From: Prochilodus magdalenae
Taxonomy: Eukaryota; Chordata; Actinopteri; Characiformes; Prochilodontidae
DNA: 64,000 nt
Reading direction: 5' to 3'
NCBI GenBank assembly: GCA_024036415.1
Contig: JAMWET010003101.1
Span: 93,501-157,500 of the forward strand
Both the position numbers and the translations under genes were made by a program. Each line of letters begins with the position of its first letter. Within the stretch, counting starts at the first letter, position 1. The notes below the pieces were generated by a model that saw only the letters and a list, made by a program, of their open reading frames with translations, was not told the origin of the DNA and did no database searches. This document shows, one piece after another, positions 33,475-45,352 of the stretch.

Positions 33475-33726
33475 TATATCGTCGCTGTCCAATGAAAAAC
33501 ATGTATCTCCATTTTTGTTTATTTCTACTTTTATGCCTCACTTGATCACATGAGTTGCTTTTTACACTGTGTGGGAATTTCATGAAGAACAGACCAACAG
33601 AAATGGCCCCAAACTGCTTGGAAAGACGTCTGGTTCCATTGACTTCCTTTCAAATTAAATGAGGTTTTTGGCCTCTCCTGTAAAGTTGCCATTTTGGAGA
33701 TACCTGTTTGGACAGCGACGAAATAC
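33475..33726 (+). mobile_element. M-family palindromic MITE, copy 2
   Basis: Left end TATATCGTCGCTGTCCAATG, right end TTTGGACAGCGACGAAATA, about 250 bp, with the shared body words CATGTATCTCCATTTTTG, GACGTCTGGTTCCATTGACT and GTAAAGTTGCCATTTTGGAG. Confidence 0.85.
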
Positions 33727-33729
33727 ATC

Positions 33730-34858
33730 TCATCGTTTGGAGCTGTTAGGTATAAGCCTGTAAGACCAACAACATCCAGTTGGGTGTGTCTAAACTTTTG
33801 ACTGACACTGTACATGACCCCACGCTCTAACGCTGTATCAACCAAACCTGTGAGCATCTCTGTTTATATAAATGCACATGTTCATGTATATTCATAAATA
33901 TTTAGATTCCCAAATTTCCAGTGTGTTGGACTGAGATCACCTGCCTACTGTAGTGTGTACATGTGTGTTTATAACCCGAGTGTCAGTTACAGTGCTGTGT
34001 GTGTGTGTTTGTGTGTGGTGGAACCCGGTTTGGAACACGGTGTCCTAAACAAGACAGTGATGGACCTCTGATGTACAGCTGCAGACATTTATGCCGCTGC
34101 CTTCATGTACACAACTCTGGCCTAATGCACTTCTGGCTCATAGCTCACACATATATGGAGGAGTGCATTGGCGCTATCACAATCCACATGGGGGCTTCAG
34201 ACCATTACTAGACCACCCACTGATGTCCCTAAATGGATCGGGCCCTGCTTGGCATTATTGTACTTCTGTTTTTTAATTCCTCTAATGCGCTTCATCATCT
34301 CCAGAAATACCGTGCTTGTCTCAGGAGACACACTCAGAGACAGATTTAGAATGGAGAGATTGTGATTGTGATTGAGTTGGAGGAAAAAAAAAAACAACAA
34401 TTATACAGGAGTGGGGAAAACCCAGGCCTGGGTGGAGCTGTTGATTGGATGTGGTCCAAAATACATACACACATGCGCCCTGGGGGGTGTATTTTCCCCT
34501 CGAAGGGAGCCTCCTCTCTCTTCCTGAGCCTTTCCCAAAGCTGGAAAAAAACAGATTTAGAGCTTCAAAGCCACATCACGAAACCCCCTCTTCCATTGTT
34601 TTCTCACTGACCCCGAGTGACCCCTCTGGGTCCATCGACTCCTGTCTGTCTGGTCGTCAGCACCTTTGTGCAGTTCCTTTGGCGGTTTTGCTGACAAAGA
34701 TACACACATTCACTTGACCTTCTTTAGACCGCTCGTGTCCAGTCCTGATCCTGGAGTACACTGTCCTGTCCCGATATTCTGAGATATCAGAGCACTGTCC
34801 CTGCTAACACTCCTGATCCAGCTAACTGGCTAATTATCTCTTTGTTAGCGCCTCTTCT
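33730..34858. other. Unassigned intergenic sequence
   Basis: No gene. GTCCAGTCCTGATCCTGGAG at 34738 is reminiscent of one end of the MITE at 9351-9488. Confidence 0.45.
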
Positions 34859-34860
34859 GG

Positions 34861-35030
34861 ATTACATTAGCTAGTATTACTAACTAAGCCCATCAGAAGA
34901 TAATGCAGACTGGCTAGATAGCACTGCTGCTTAAACCCATTAAAATCAAGTGACCCAAATCTGCTCATTAGCTTTGCCAATGAAGCTCATCAAAAGCTAG
35001 ATGGACATTCAGAATGAAACCCATCAAAAT
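34861..35030 (+). repeat. Diverged units of the 50-bp satellite
   Basis: Loose matches to the 37-39 kb satellite unit (CATTAGCTAGTATTAC, AGCCCATCAGAAG, CTCATCAAAAGCTAG, ACATTCAGA). Together with 35581-35735 this suggests the array once extended farther left. Confidence 0.5.
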
Positions 35031-35354
35031 AAGGACTTACAGAGAAAAGTGGCTTCTTTTGGGCTGGTGACAGCAAAGCTGATGGTCCACTGGCATTTTG
35101 CTCAGCGTTGCCATGTGGCCCACCTCTGGTTAAGTGGAGTATATGACAAAATGCCATTTTTCATTTCTTGTTTTCTACTTACAGTCCTTTTTATTTTATA
35201 TATCGGGTTTAGTCATTATTTCTTTCTCTCAGTTATTTGGAATACAGTACATGTTTATCAGTGTGCGTATAAAACCTTTAACCTTTGAGGAGGTTAAAAA
35301 CAAAAAGTTCCATCTTTCATACAGGACAATAATCTGGGAGGGTGGACGGATCGT

Positions 35355-35577
35355 TATATGGTCAAAGTACTTCCAAAATAGCAGCTGTACAGGACCTAAT
35401 TTAACTTGAATGTAAGTCAATGGAACCAGACTTTTATTCCCCAGGCAATTTGGGGCAATTTCTTAATCATGAAATTTTCACACAGTGTAAACGAGAGCTG
35501 CTGTGTTCAAGTGATGCATAAAAGTAAAAATGGACCAAAAATGGAGATACATGTTTTCCTTCGGACATTGACGATGA
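35355..35577 (-). mobile_element. M-family MITE, copy 3
   Basis: Body words AAGTCAATGGAACCAGAC, ATGCATAAAAGTAAAAATGG, GGAGATACATGTTTTCC and the end CGGACATTGACGATG. More diverged than other copies. Confidence 0.75.
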
Positions 35578-35580
35578 TGG

Positions 35581-35735
35581 CATGCTAGCTAGCATTGTCA
35601 ATCAAATTCTTGAAAGCTAGCGTAATATTCAGACTTTCTGGTTAACATTATTAATGAAACCAATTAAAAGCTACCTATTTAGATGTGGTAGTTAGTATCA
35701 CCAATTAATTAAACTCATCCAAAACAATAAAGAAC
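35581..35735 (+). repeat. Diverged units of the 50-bp satellite
   Basis: TATTCAGACTTTCTGGTTAA, CAATTAAAAGCTACCTATTT and AGTTAGTATCACC match successive parts of the satellite unit. Confidence 0.6.
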
Positions 35736-35740
35736 ACATA

Positions 35741-36272
35741 CAGCTCTGGAAATAGATCAGAGTCCACTCCAGTTTCTTCTCAAATCAGCATCTCCACATG
35801 TACAGCAGGTTCTTAGTGAGGAACCAAAGGTTGGGTTCTAGCTTTACTGGCAGATACAGTGAGCGCCTGGTTCATAAGAACAAGGTCAAGCAGCAAACAC
35901 ACAGGACAACACAGCTACAGACTGGCAGAGGGCCAAACCCACTCTCTACTGACCGTGATGAGCACCACCTCATTCCAATGTCCCTTACCCACCGTAAGAT
36001 GACCTCAGGTGACCTACAGAGAGACTGGCGAGCGGTGGCTGGGGTGAAACGCACAGTGAGCATGGTTCTAAAAACAGGCTTCTGGAGGTCATTAGTGATT
36101 TACTAAATAAACAATATCTAGTACAATATCTGATCTGGAGTTTGGGAGACATGGTTCCAGTAGTGTAGAGAATAAAACAGAACTGAGGAATTCTGGTCCA
36201 ACACAAACCCAGAACCTGTACATCTAGAGACACTGATCAGTTTGAGGTGGTCTCTTATTTTTTCCAGAGCTG
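35741..36272 (+). mobile_element. Tc1-like element, family T5, internally deleted
   Basis: 532 bp with ends CAGCTCTGGAAA and TTTTTCCAGAGCTG, flanked by TA (35739-35740 and 36273-36274). A frame at 35798-36106 includes THRKMTSGDLQRDWRAVAGV, resembling the N-terminal DNA-binding region of Tc1-like transposases. The catalytic region is absent. Confidence 0.82.
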
Positions 36273-36274
36273 TA

Positions 36275-37305
36275 TATGTTTAAGGCATGCAGCTAAGCTA
36301 GCTAGCAGTCTTTGTAATCCCTAAATGAATAGTGTTCGATACTGATACTGAAGGGATCTATAGACTTGTCTAGTGTAATCTGAAATTAAGGTTAGGATGT
36401 CCACAGGTAATCAGTTAACAGTCTGAATTGCCAGTATTTAAATGCTGAAGTCGCTATTATAGTTTTGTTTTTTATCAGCGAAAGATTTACAGAAATAATT
36501 ACACTGCACTTCCCTAGTATTGCTCCAACTTCACAGAGGAAACCGCCTTTCCCTGCCTATAAAATCTGCACAGCTGTCAAAAAATATGCACCGTAAGATT
36601 ACACCAGGGCGAGGCTGGACACCACTGATTTAGACCATCAGATTACGAAACTACTTCACACATTGACTTCCCCAAACAGAGCTCCAGTTTGGAGCCATGT
36701 AGTCTCAACTTCACCTTTGGCTGAAGACAGTAATCCTAGGGGTAAAAGGTTGGAAACACGGTCCAAATAAGACAGTCTTCCAGCTGGACAGAGTTAGACG
36801 CGCTTTCATTGGACGCCAAAGAGGCAGGCCACAGTTCACGTGTTAGCATTTCTGAGAGCTTTGTGCGCTCGGCTGGAGACTGTGAAGTAAAGTGTTATGT
36901 AAAGAGGTCCTGAATGTCTTCCAGCCCAGTGCCCTCTCTCTCTCTCTCTCTCTCTCAGTAAGCTTCAAGAAGAGAGGACTCCATCGTAGCACTCCAATTA
37001 TGTGTTCCTAACCTGACCGCAGCACTGAAAGACAAGCCTGAACGGCTCCAAGTCCAACTCAGCAGGCCTTAATCCTCTTTTGGGATGTCTTAAAGATCCC
37101 CTTCTTCCCTGTCTCTTGCCACCCTCCATATGTCAAACTCTCCCTTTTCTCACTTACTCTAACAGAAAAAGGCAAGACCCATCATGCCTAGTGCTCTCCA
37201 TGCTTTTAACCTGAACCCCACAACTGAACCATGATAGGAAAATGGAAACCAGATAGGGGCCAGTGGAAAAAGTGACCTGCATGTGGATGTAGTTGTCTGA
37301 ATGGT
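36275..37305. other. Unassigned intergenic sequence
   Basis: No gene. A CT run lies at 36934-36957, and a few satellite-like words (AAGCTAGCTAGCAG) at 36292. Confidence 0.5.
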
Positions 37306-37636
37306 TAGCACTGGCTGTTAAACCTAATCAAAATCTAGCCATCCAGACTTGCTTGTCTGTAATACCAGTTAAACCCAGCACAGGCTAGCTATTCAGACTT
37401 TTTGTTTAGCAATGCCGGTTAAGCCCATTGAAAGCTAGGTGTTTCGGCTTTCTAATTAGCAAACCCACCAAGGGCTAGCTATTCAGACTTGACTTAGAAG
37501 ACTTTGACTGGTTAGCATTACCAGCTAAACCCATACAAAGCTAGCTATTTAGACTTTCTAGTAAGCATTACCTGATAAACATATCAACAGCTAGCTATTC
37601 AGTTTTCTAATTAGCAGTGCCAGTTAAACCCATAGA

Positions 37637-37881
37637 TAGGGTTGCCACTTTTCAGAAATGAAAATAAAGGATGGGGGGAATGGGTGGTGGGCGGGGTCAT
37701 GTGTGAGTGACATGTGTTCGATATTGTGTCCAATGGGGTTGGGGGGTGATCAATCATGTGTGACACACGTGTTTATCGGATATTTACGGTAAAACGAAAC
37801 GTATTGGTTTAATACGGGACTCAACATTTAATTGCCAAATAAAAGACGATTCCATATTTTACAGGACGGGTGCCAACCCTA
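37637..37881. mobile_element. hAT-like MITE with 8-bp target duplication
   Basis: 245 bp, with termini TAGGGTTGCCAC and GTGCCAACCCTA, flanked on both sides by CCCATAGA (37629-37636 and 37882-37889). Eight-base duplications are typical of the hAT superfamily. No coding capacity. Confidence 0.82.
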
Positions 37882-38476
37882 CCCATAGAAAGCTAGCTAT
37901 TCAGACTCTAGTTAACATTACCAGTTAAAACCATCAAATGGTAGCTATTTAGACGTTCTGCTTAGCATTGCCAGTTGAGCCCATCAAAAGCTAGCTATAC
38001 AGATGTTCTGATTAGCCTTACCAGTTAAACCCATTGAAAGCTAGTAATGCAGCACTTCTGTTTATCTTGGCCGTTTACACTCATTAAGAGCTAATCAGAC
38101 ATTGTAGTTGTTAGTTAAACCCATCAGAAGCTAGCTATTCAGACTTTCTGGTTAGCATTACCAGTTGAGTCCATCCAAAGCTAGCTATCCAGACTTTCTG
38201 GTTAGCATTACCAGTTGAGCACATCCAAAGCTAGCTATCCAGACTTTCTGCTTAGCATTACCAGTTAAACACATCAAAAGCTAGCTATTCAGACTTTCTG
38301 GTTAGCATTACCAGTTTAGCACATCCAAAGCTAGCTATCCAGACTTTCTGGTTAGCATTACCAGTTAAACACATCAAAAGCTAGCTATTTAGACTTTCTG
38401 GTTAGCATTACCTGATAAACATATCAACAGCTAGCTATTCATATTTCTAATTAGCAGTGCCAGTTAAACCCATAGA

Positions 38477-38627
38477 TAGGGTTGCCACTTTTCAGAAATG
38501 AAAATAAAGGACGGGGGATGGGTGGTGGGCACGGTCATGTGTGAGTGACGTGTTCGAAATTGTGTCCAATGGGGTTGCGGGGGTGATCAATCATGTGTGA
38601 CACACGTGTTTATCGGATATTTACGAT
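38477..38627. mobile_element. Truncated second copy of the hAT-like MITE
   Basis: It has the same left junction (AACCCATAGA then TAGGGTTGCC) exactly 840 bases after the first, then loses its right end. The identical junction shows it was copied together with the satellite and did not insert anew. Confidence 0.85.
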
Positions 38628-39375
38628 ACGGAACAAATTACAACAAACAACATTTACACTCATTAAGAGCTAATCAGACATTGTAGCTGTTAGTTAAACC
38701 CATCAGAAGCTAGCTATTCAGACCTTCTGGTTAGCATTACCAGTTGAGCACATCCAAAGCTAGCTATCCAGACTTTCTGGTTAGCATTACCAGTTGGGCC
38801 CATCCAAAGCTAGCTATCCAGACTTTCTGGTTAGCATTACCAGTTGAGCACATCCAAAGCTAGCTATTCAGACTTTCTGGTTAGCATTACCAGTTGAGCC
38901 CATCCAAAGCTAGCTATTCAGACTTTCCGGTTAGTATTACCAGTTGAGCCCATCCAAAGCTAGCTATCCAGACTTTATGGTTAGCATCACCTGTTAAAGC
39001 CATCAAAAGTTGGCTATCCAGACTTTCTGGTTAGCATTACCAGTTGAGCCCATCCAAAGCTAGCTATTCAGACTTTCTGGTTAGTATTACCAGTTGAGCC
39101 TATCCAAAGCTAGCTATTCAGACTTTCTGGTTAGTATTACCAGTTGAGCCCATCCAAAGCTAGCTATCCAAACTTTATGGTTAGCATCACCTGTTAAAGC
39201 CATCAAAAGTTGGCTATCCAGACTTTCTGGTTAGCATTACCATTTAAATCCATCAAATGCTAGCTATTCAGTCGTCCTGTTTACCCAGACCATTTAAACC
39301 GACCGAAAGCTAAATGTTCAGACTTTTTGGTTAGCATTACCAAATAACCCCCTTGAAGCTAGTTATTCAGACTTT

Positions 39376-40429
39376 CAGACAAAGAAAAGAGACAGAATGT
39401 TCCTCAGGGTCACATAAGGGCAGCCAAGGCCGGTGAGGTGAACAAGGATATTACAAGGTTCACACGACAACACATAAGATGTTTCCCAGCTGTGAAAGTA
39501 CAGGGTAGTCACTAATAGATATTTGTGCGGTCTCAGGCTACGCGTGTTGAAGTGTTTTCAGGTTATAAACAACAGACGCTAAGCCTTGGGCTCAGGTGTT
39601 AACGGCTACACAGCTGGATGGAGAGCGTATCAGGTGGTCAGAGTGAAGAGTGTGTTTGTGTGAGTCAGCGTGAGTAAGTGTTGCTTGTGCTTGTTGCTAA
39701 GGATTTAGGCTTACACCTTGTGTGTATGAACATGAGCAGTGCTTAGGGTGGGTGGATGTGTGGACTCATCACTTTTGTCTGTGCGGGTGTGTGATCACAG
39801 TGTCTGTCTGTGTGAGGAAGGGACGGCGGATAAGATCAGCAGGAACTCTCTGGCGTGGCTGTCTAGGGGAATATATATGTAGTATCGTCACAGTCAGGTC
39901 TAGCCTTATCCGCTACGCATTCAATGTTTTGGCTTTCAGCAGGGCTTTCCTAGAAGCCGTCCCACAACGCCTTGCTGTAGCAGTGCTGGGAATGTGCTGA
40001 GGATTTACGGCCTCTGTTCCTGGATTGTAATGTCTATCCCGGACAGGAAAAAAAGATAAAAGCAAAAATGAAAGTGAGATAAGCTTGCCGGCCATAAAAC
40101 AAGAGGTATTAAAACGTGAAGTGGCATTTGAGAAGAAAAGCTAACGTCTTTTTCATTGTTGGGCCACAGAAAAAAGAGAAACGTCCATCCAGTAACTTTT
40201 TACTGCTCTAAAATGGCAATGGGATTGTTTTGGTTAGAGCTGCTTGTAAAAAGTCAGTTTGCTTCTCATTAATTTACTTCTGCTGCTTTCTCTGAAACAC
40301 ATCTGTACCAAATATCCATGGGGAAAACTATAAATAGCCAGAATAGCCAATCATGAAAAACCATAACATGATTTATCATGTTAAAATTAAAATCATTACT
40401 ATCCCTGACACATGACAAGAAACCATGCT

Positions 40430-40430
<1 letters not shown>
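39376..40430. other. Unassigned intergenic sequence
   Basis: No recognised feature. Confidence 0.5.
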
Positions 40431-40490
<60 letters not shown>

Positions 40491-40503
40491 CAGGTAGATA
40501 GAC

Positions 40504-40559
<56 letters not shown>

Positions 40560-40560
40560 T
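40431..40560 (+). repeat. (GATA)n microsatellite
   Basis: About 32 tetramers with a GACAGGTAGATAGACAG interruption at 40490-40506. Confidence 0.95.
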
Positions 40561-40599
40561 AATAAATGGATGGCTTATCCTCAGTTTCGATTTCTGTTT

Positions 40600-40777
40600 C
40601 GAAGTATCTGCAAAATGACTTTTTTTTCAGTTGGTCGTTTGGGCCATTTCTATTGGTCCATTCATCATGAAATTTCAACACAGTGTAAACGCCAGCTGCT
40701 TTGTTCAAATGATGCATAAAAGTAAACATCAACAAAAACTGAGTTACATCTTTTTGCCAGGACAGAGACAATATTTA
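40600..40777 (-). mobile_element. M-family MITE, copy 4 (degenerate)
   Basis: GGGCCATTTCTATTGGTCCA, CACAGTGTAAACGCCAGCTG and ATGCATAAAAGTAAACATCA match the family body; the ends are poorly kept. Confidence 0.7.
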
Positions 40778-41229
40778 TGTATATTAAATGTATATATTGT
40801 TTTTAATGTATTTTATATTATTATCTGTATCAAGTTTTTATTTTATTATAGATTAATATTACATATAGTACATTTCTATATTCATGTGATCTTGCTCTTA
40901 TCCCACATTTTTATATTTCAGATATTCTGTCTTTATATTGTCATATTGTTATATGTGGGCCGGCCGCTATTATGATGAATAAACTTTGATTAAATTTGAT
41001 TTCTATAGCTCTTTGGCGTAATGCATGCATTGTTATGCCTGTAAAAGGAGATCAGGTGAACCAACAATATCCCACATGGCTTAGACCCATATAGAGGAGT
41101 CTCCTAGGATATCATAGCAATTTCACCAACAGGTCACATGGGATTTATATAACCTGGGTTATTTCTATAGCTGGTTTTATAGCAGGAAAAAGGCCCCCGG
41201 AATCTCCATTGCTACGGGTCAGGAAATGT
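40778..41229. other. Unassigned AT-rich sequence
   Basis: No gene recognised. The AATAAACTTTGATTAAATTTG at 40978 resembles a retroelement tail. Confidence 0.4.
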
Positions 41230-41414
41230 AATGGCAAAATGGCAATTTTACCCAAGAGAGCAAAACTCATTTCATTCTAAGGTAAGTCAATGGAACCAGA
41301 CGTCTTTCCAAGCAATGTTGGGCCATTTCTGTTGGTAAACAGCAGCTCATGTGTTTAAATGATGCATAAAAGTAAAAAACACCAAAAATGGAGATACATG
41401 TTTCCTCTAGACAG
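41230..41414 (-). mobile_element. M-family MITE, copy 5
   Basis: AAAATGGCAATTTTACC, AAGTCAATGGAACCAGACGT, GATGCATAAAAGTAAAAA and GGAGATACATGTTTCC; a deletion removes the segment after CTGTTGGT. Confidence 0.75.
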
Positions 41415-42485
41415 CGTTGATGTGCTTTAGAGACTTTGCAGTGACTGTAATGTGATTACAAAAGTCCACAGAACTGTCCAATCGCCTACAGTTTTACTCT
41501 GTTACAGGGAAAAATGAATCACATTACTGTAACACATTACTGCATTACACTCAACATGGTTATTCATGCACAGTCAGTCCCAGATTTATATACTCAATAG
41601 TACAATTCGTCCTTGCTTGGACCTGTAGCTCCGAATGACTGGGTCATGAGGGGTCTCTTCGTGGTTGCGTGTGAGTGCCGTGGCGCGCTGGACTGCAGCC
41701 ATGGCCTTTAGGCAGCACTTGAGTTAATCAGCCTGAGTCACTGTTATATCATGCACAAACAGACCTAACCTGCCTTATAATAAGCATTTCAACACCAACA
41801 CAACTCGGTCTGTGATATGACCTTTTGGTGGAAAGATACAAGGATGGAAAAGGAGATGGATGGAAGGAATAAGAGTGGTGAAAAGGAGAAAAGAAAGTAA
41901 AACTGTGTACAAGACTTGAGTTCATCCAGAAGGACTGGAGAGAGAGAGATAGAGATCGATAGAAATAGAGAAAGAGAGAGAGAGAGTCACCAATTCCTCC
42001 AAACACTGCTTTTCAACAGCGTTGCGTAATGGCACGCCAAAGCACATGTACATACACACGCACACACACGCCATGTAAACATTTCTGCATCAGCCCATTA
42101 CAGCGTCTCCCACTGTGCAGTACAAACTACTGCAGCAGACCCTGTTACCTAACCCCTCCTTGCCTCTCCTATGAAAACAATACCCTCCATCCCTGTCCCG
42201 GACTGACTAATGCAGCATTCCAGCCTTCACATTTAAACCCAGCAGCCAAAACACACTCATGTGGAGAGAAAACCAGCATTCTTCCAGCTGCCATTCTGGA
42301 AACAAACATGCCTCCCAAAACACACTGGAGGTTAGAGTGCAATAGGCCTTATTATGACTGTCTAGGGATCCAGCTAGCGCTACAGCAGTGGAAGAAGAGA
42401 TGGCAGAAACCAACAGGTCATTTCTAACAGTCATTCATTTAATAGGAAACCAACTAATTACCCCATGGTCCTGGGTCAGTTAAGG
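41415..42485. other. Unassigned intergenic sequence
   Basis: No gene. A GA-rich patch lies at 41938-41986. Confidence 0.5.
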
Positions 42486-42488
42486 TAA

Positions 42489-43061
42489 TTCCCCTCCGAA
42501 TTGTGCCAGGGAAGGCATCCACCAAATCTGGCCCAACTGCACAACTAAATCATACCGAATAGTGTGTAATACCTCCAAGAGCACCAATAACAGCTGTGAT
42601 TGGATTTGCCATTGACTATTCTGGATTTAGGACACACCAATGTTCAGATACTCCGAAGAATTGAACAGTTGGGCCAGATTTGGTGGATGCCTTCCCTGGC
42701 ACAATTCCGAGGAGAATTCCCTGTTAGACTGGGATTTTAGCCACTGCTGGTAGACCTGTATGACTGTAAGCTTCCATACACCTGCAGATTCAGCTACTTC
42801 CTTCACACTATGGTCTTTGGCCACGCCCACATGCAGTCACTGCTTTTAGCCAATCATTAACATCTACTCTGGAGCGTTTTCCACACATGGAACGAGACAT
42901 TCCCTGCACTGTAGCTCCTCTTCTCAAACTACGAATCCCGTCACTCACACCCGCAGGTATTTATAGCTGCATCATCGTCATGCAGCGCCATCTGCAGGAC
43001 ACAGAAGTTACTACCACCTTAAACACACAAGGGGCCTCACTTTTTGTCCAGTAAGCTTATA
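42489..43061 (-). mobile_element. Tc1-like non-autonomous element, family T4, copy 2 (rearranged)
   Basis: The right terminus TTTTTGTCCAGTAAGCTTAT is intact. On the minus strand the frame 42627-42830 reads KDHSVKEVAESAGVW, LTVIQVYQQW, a helix-turn-helix of Tc1 type. The left end is replaced by a 51-base inverted copy of an internal segment (42489-42539 against 42666-42716). Confidence 0.78.
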
Positions 43062-43960
43062 CTGTGTATTACATGGATGCTATTCGGTCTTTCTTCCTTC
43101 TGGTTTCCTGCTTGCAGATTCAGCACAGTAGGAGCATTTTGGAAGGCAGCCTGCTTGGTTCTGTTTGGTCAGTTTAGTGCATGTCCATGACCGACTGACT
43201 TAGCACTTAAACTCTCGGCACAGTGACTCCAGTTCAGCAGAAACATTAACAGTTTGTTTGTCACTGCCACTTCGAAGATCTCAAGTGATCCAGTGTTACT
43301 CTACTAGGAAACAGTAATAAGGCAATATAGTCATGCTTATTTAATCTCATTCCATTAAGGACTAGATTACCCAAGAGCAGCAGAGATAATCACCCTAATA
43401 TAATTTGACTAGGTTATGTTTTTTTTTTCTCCAGATGGGCCAGCTAATAATACAGCGCAGCAGGAAACAGCTTATTTCACTTTGTGCGTGTGTGTAAAGA
43501 ATACAGATTGATATTTTCATATTTAGAATGCTCAGTTGCTAGGCTAAATACACGGCTACTGGCTTCTGAGGATCATTGGAGGGGTCTATTTATGTTGTCT
43601 GTGCTGTTGTTCATCATACGTGATGTATGTTTAGAGTGTTACCACTGTATGTGTCAGGATGTGGGTTTTAGTAGTGTGTGTTGGGGGTTGGTCACTGTCC
43701 GGGGGTAGTGTGTGGCTAATGGTGACCTCCCCTGCTGGTTCAGTGCTTTGTATGCTAACGATGCATGGCTCTGGGTTTTCTGGGGTCTTGAGTCCAGCCC
43801 CAGAGTCAGTGATGATGGGAGTGTCAGCAGTGAGTAAACCACCTTAAATACAGTATAGCTTACCACGTTTTTGAGTAGCTGCAGCTTATTTCACATAATG
43901 AGGGGAAACTTGGAGTGATGCTGATCATTACTGTAGTCAAACTTCTTTCCATGAGGCTGA
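43062..43960. other. Unassigned intergenic sequence
   Basis: No recognised gene or repeat. Confidence 0.5.
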
Positions 43961-43964
43961 AGTT

Positions 43965-44420
43965 GGCTTCGCATTCGCCTGCTTCTTATTCGTCTTTTTT
44001 CCGATCCACCTTAAGTGATGCAGCAGTTACTTTAATGGAACCGCAGCTCCATTTAAAGTGGAATGGAAATTTGAAAAAGAAACTGGCGAAGGGGAACCAA
44101 TATCAGCTTCATCTACTTTTCCACAACTCTCGCTGAAAAGTCTTGCATGGTTTTGGTTTTCCTTTTCATTCTTGTAGCCTTTCTAATAATTGTTTATTTC
44201 AGCCTGAATCAAGAAGACGAAGAACTGAGATGTACCGTGAGTGGCCGCACGCACTACACTTTATTACACTGTCCTCCATCAAAATGTCCCTCCGTGAAGA
44301 AAACACAACTCTAAGCATTTAGGCTCTTAGAGTCATTGGCCAAGAGTTGACCCCGACTTCTCTCCATCACTTTACTGGTGGAGTCAAGCACTCCCTGGGC
44401 TGGGATCATGACCTCCTCTG
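43965..44420 (+). repeat. Dispersed repeat R1, copy a
   Basis: It shares ordered blocks with 50575-51030: CCACCTTAAGTGATGCAGCA, CATTTAAAGTGGAATGGAAATTT against TTTAGAATGTAAGGTGGAA, and AGAGTCATTGGCCAAGAGT against AGAGTCATTAGCCAGGAGT. No transposon hallmark was identified. Confidence 0.6.
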
Positions 44421-44930
44421 TGTTTTACTTTATGCCAATAGTACAATATGTACCCTTGTAGAAAGACACAGCATAGACAACCATAGCTGGTCACCAGCAA
44501 ATCAACTAGCCTGAGCATTCTGGGTCACCAGCTCTACCAGCACAAGTACAGCACTAGATTAGCACAGATCTACTAAAACCAGCATGGAATTCAAGGCAGT
44601 CAGCAGGGTATTGTTAATGCTTTAGCCTGTTATGCTAACTCAATGCTAACTGATTAACTTGCAGATAAATAAATCTATTGGCTAGGTGTTTTTAGCTGGT
44701 TGTTAGCTAATGACACAACATTAGCTAGGACTAGAGAGTGTTTCCAGTTTTAGCTCCATGAATGAATCTATCTTTTGGAATTCAGAACTGGAAGAGCATT
44801 TTATGAATAATTAACAAACAGATTTATAAGTCTCAGTAAGCTGGGTGTTAATGTTACAGTGATTCAGGGAACAGCTAACACAGCCCTGCTAACAAATAGC
44901 CTAGACTAGCATTACTGGCCACCAGCAAAA
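44421..44930. other. Unassigned intergenic sequence
   Basis: No recognised gene. Some loose TTAGCTAG words occur. Confidence 0.5.
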
Positions 44931-44933
44931 CTA

Positions 44934-45008
44934 GCATATCGTTGCTTTCCAGTGATAAACATGTATGTCCATGCATCATTTGAACACAGCAGCTGCCGTT
45001 TACACTGT
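44934..45008 (+). mobile_element. M-family MITE, left fragment
   Basis: ATATCGTTGCTTTCCAGTG, ATAAACATGTATGTCCATG and AGCAGCTGCCGTTTACACTG, then an abrupt switch to T4 sequence. Confidence 0.72.
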
Positions 45009-45130
45009 TTGGCACGCCCAAATGCAACCACTCCTGTTAGCCAGTCATTAACGTCTGCTTTGGAGCCATTTTTCACACATGGAACGAGACATTCACTGCA
45101 CTGTACCACCTCTTCTCAATCTACGAATCC
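45009..45130 (-). mobile_element. T4-family fragment between MITE pieces
   Basis: GGCACGCCCAAATGCA, CCACACATGGAACGAGACAT-like words and CTCTTCTCAATCTACGAATCC match the family T4 element at 42489-43061 (its 42826-42948). Confidence 0.78.
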
Positions 45131-45136
45131 AGTAGA

Positions 45137-45352
45137 TGTCCAATAAAGAACATATATCTCCATTTCTGCATCATTGGAACACAGCAGCTGCTGGTTACAC
45201 TGTGTGAAAAAACCATGAACCAACAGAAATTACTCAAAACCGCTTGGAAAAAAGTCCAGATTCCATTCATTTGCATTACAATTGCATTAGGTTTTTGCCC
45301 TCTCCTGTAAAGTTGCCATGCTTGCTTATCTTTAGACGGCAACAATGTGTTG
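45137..45352 (+). mobile_element. M-family MITE, copy 6
   Basis: It starts again from the left end (ATGTCCAATAAAGAACATAT), runs through CAGCAGCTGCTGGTTACACT and CTCTCCTGTAAAGTTGCCAT, and ends TTTAGACGGCAACAATGT. Confidence 0.75.

Larger units (their letters stand above)
37310..39375 (+). repeat. 50-bp satellite array with higher-order duplication
   Basis: Unit: GTTAGCATTACCAGTTGAGC, CCATCCAAAGCTAGCTATCC, AGACTTTCTG. The 50-base period is visible where CTAGCTAT starts recur at 38231, 38281 and 38331. About 30 units are present, diverged at both ends and more uniform in 38130-39240. Two related MITE insertions interrupt it (37637-37881 and 38477-38627). Confidence 0.93.

Noticed and set aside
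44207..44241. Possible small exon between TTTATTTCAG and GTGAGTGG
   Set aside because: The surrounding sequence is part of dispersed repeat R1, whose other copy at about 50745 lacks the splice signals and the frame.
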